The position numbers and the translations under genes were made by a program. From Deltaproteobacteria bacterium (GTDB lineage Bacteria; Desulfobacterota; Desulfobacteria; Desulfobacterales; Desulfobacteraceae), in NCBI GenBank assembly GCA_003647385.1, contig QMMT01000009.1:1-15364 (forward strand): a stretch of DNA of 15,364 nt. Reading direction: 5' to 3'. Every line of letters starts with the position of its first letter. The stretch's first letter is position 1. This document shows, piece after piece, positions 13,749-15,364 of this stretch. The notes under the pieces are model-generated. The model made no database searches. It saw only the letters and a program-made list of their open reading frames with translations, and was not told where the DNA came from.

Positions 13749-15326
13749 TTACTCTATTAAACCAGGGTTCCCGGCAAGTTCCAACCCGAACAACCCGGAA
13801 TGAATCATTTCCTTAAGTGATGATTGAACAAGTGCCTGATCCCACAAAAGAGACTGTTCACCTTTCCATCTTTCATTTAAAAAATGTTTCAGGCCCTTAA
13901 TATCTGAATGGTCACGGATCACATCGCTGTCAACCATATGGGAAAGAATTCTTAAGCTACAGAATGTTCCCTGACAAGGACCTTTTCCTATCCTAGTTCT
14001 GAGTCCTACAGATATCAAATCCGGCCTGCCCTGGGTCTCCTGGATTGAATTAATAACGGTATCAATTGCACTTTGCGGTACCATTTCGCACTCGCACAAA
14101 ATGGGGTCATTCTGCTTTGCAGATTTAAATGGTTCATTTATCCGTACGCCGGGTTCCGACCATTCACCGCTTTTTGTCGATGGCAAGGCAATTTCTTTTG
14201 TCAGGCATTTTGAAAATATTGAATGTTTCCAGCAAACAAGATCAGATGCTTTTTCTGCCATCAGACGGTAAGTGGACAGCTTTCCGCCGGTGATAGTGAT
14301 AAAATTATCAAGCCCGTCCTCTTTATGATCGCGCAGGGTAAATCCTCTGCTCACAGTTCTGTCATCTTCACTGGCTCCTTCACTGACAAGCGGCCTGGCT
14401 CCTGAATATGCCCTGATATATCTGCAGGTTTTAAGTGCAGGGATGATTTTTTCTCCCTCACTGATAATCTGATCAACTTCATTGATAGTCGGATAAATAT
14501 TATCAGGAGATTCAACGCGGACAGATGTTGTTCCGAGAATGGATACCACCCCGCCGGGGACCAGTATGTCTCCATCTGTGGCTTTTCGTAAGCGGTTTAT
14601 AACCCTTTTTGTCATTCTTTTACTGGTTACCAGAAGCGTGCCTTTGGAAAGGACCATGTTAATCGTGAGACCGGCCATGGCTGCAACTATGGCAGCCCAT
14701 GCACCCGAGGCATTGACATAGGTCCTGGCTTTTATTCGAATCGTTTTACCATTCATCTGGTTAATAACACTGACATCTTCAATACAATTGTTTACTATTT
14801 TAAATTGAACAACCTTGCTGAAACTTAAAAATTGACTGCCCCGTAAAACAGCATCATTCATATTTTCTATGGAAAGTTTAAACGGATTGATTGAAGCATC
14901 ATTGACTTCATAAGCCGCTATCATATCATCTGATAACGCCGGCTCCATTTCTTTGGCAGCGCTCACGTCAATTTTTTTACAATAAACACCTGACGTTTTG
15001 CACATACCTGGAAAATCAGCGATATACTTTTCATCATCACCCTTTACAGCAACAAACAGGCCCCCTGTATCTTCAATACAATGCCCGACATTTTTTTTTG
15101 AAATTTCCAGCTCGTCTTTACATTCAGCTGCTGCCTCCGGATCTGATCCCACATATCTTGCACCACTGTGTAAAAGACCATGGTTTCCACCTGAAGCCCC
15201 GGCATTTAAGTCGGATTTATCAATCACTATGCAGTTGAGGCCACGAAGAGAAAGATCTCTGGCGATTCCGGTTCCGGTTACACCGCCACCGATAATCAAT
15301 ACGTCTGTTTCCATGGTTTTATTCAT
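13749..15326 (-). CDS. glpA: Anaerobic glycerol-3-phosphate dehydrogenase subunit A
   Basis: 525 residues, the usual length of GlpA (about 540). It oxidises sn-glycerol-3-phosphate to dihydroxyacetone phosphate with FAD. Evidence: FAD-binding DVLIIGGGVTGTGIARDL (8-25), SGGNHGLLHSGARY (45-58), YVNASGAWA (203-211), YSGARPLVSEG (307-317) and TGGKLSTYRLMAE (346-358). The C-terminal BFD-like domain, found in GlpA but not aerobic GlpD, has C411, C413, C451 and C456 (CEC...PCQGTFC) for a [2Fe-2S] cluster. ATG at 15326 with AAAGGG about 7 bases upstream; an alternative ATG lies at codon 5. It is the first gene of the operon within view. The promoter is probably beyond the right edge or in the last 38 bases, where nothing convincing is seen. 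No glpK, glpF or glpR is in the window. Confidence 0.93.
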   Translation of the reverse strand: MNKTMETDVLIIGGGVTGTGIARDLSLRGLNCIVIDKSDLNAGASGGNHGLLHSGARYVGSDPEAAAECKDELEISKKNVGHCIEDTGGLFVAVKGDDEKYIADFPGMCKTSGVYCKKIDVSAAKEMEPALSDDMIAAYEVNDASINPFKLSIENMNDAVLRGSQFLSFSKVVQFKIVNNCIEDVSVINQMNGKTIRIKARTYVNASGAWAAIVAAMAGLTINMVLSKGTLLVTSKRMTKRVINRLRKATDGDILVPGGVVSILGTTSVRVESPDNIYPTINEVDQIISEGEKIIPALKTCRYIRAYSGARPLVSEGASEDDRTVSRGFTLRDHKEDGLDNFITITGGKLSTYRLMAEKASDLVCWKHSIFSKCLTKEIALPSTKSGEWSEPGVRINEPFKSAKQNDPILCECEMVPQSAIDTVINSIQETQGRPDLISVGLRTRIGKGPCQGTFCSLRILSHMVDSDVIRDHSDIKGLKHFLNERWKGEQSLLWDQALVQSSLKEMIHSGLFGLELAGNPGLIE

Positions 15327-15364
15327 AAAAAAACCCTTTATTTTATCGTTAAAACCAAATAACA

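Overview
The window looks like a piece of chromosome from an anaerobic Desulfobacterota bacterium, most likely a sulfate reducer of the Desulfobacterales. This is an inference. It rests on the AT-rich composition with TTG start codons, the 5' end of a 16S rRNA gene with a deltaproteobacteria-like start, an anaerobic cobalamin pathway (cbiC/cbiA/cbiD) and an HdrB/HdrC-style electron-transfer module. All genes but one are on the minus strand. No gene-free stretch exceeds 300 bases, and no mobile element, tRNA or CRISPR array was seen.

Layout, left to right. Positions 1-38 are the 5' end of a 16S rRNA gene that leaves the window to the left. Its leader (39-167) and a strong promoter (174-202) lie upstream. 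The leader carries a boxA-like element preceded by a hairpin and U-run shaped like an intrinsic terminator. Next comes a minus-strand run from 7718 down to 258: cbiC, cbiA, cbiD, a TauE/SafE permease, a MOT1-family (molybdate/sulfate-type) transporter, an EamA exporter, and a radical SAM/SPASM protein resembling metalloenzyme maturases. Spacings are 59, -11, 3, 69, 52 and -4 nt, so this is probably one or two operons, and it runs toward the rRNA promoter with no clear terminator. The cbiA reading frame has no ATG, GTG or TTG upstream of its Walker A motif; it appears to start at an AUC (or AUU) codon behind a strong GGAGG.

A 217-base divergent intergenic region (7719-7935) separates cbiC from an AlaC-type aminotransferase, the only plus-strand gene (7936-9135). 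Its 3' end converges, with 2 bases between, on a cytidylate-kinase-like gene (9138-9797) that has its own recognisable promoter.

The right third (9968-15326) is a tightly packed four-gene operon that appears to be a variant anaerobic glycerol-3-phosphate dehydrogenase. It holds GlpA (FAD plus a C-terminal BFD-like [2Fe-2S] domain) and GlpB. The usual single GlpC is replaced by two proteins. One is a five-helix NarI-like cytochrome b with a predicted periplasmic heme c loop and four cytoplasmic [4Fe-4S] motifs. The other is an HdrB-like protein with two CCG domains. The inferred electron path is G3P to GlpA/GlpB, to the HdrB/HdrC-type clusters, to membrane hemes b, and then to a periplasm-facing heme c. 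This is the most interesting system in the window.
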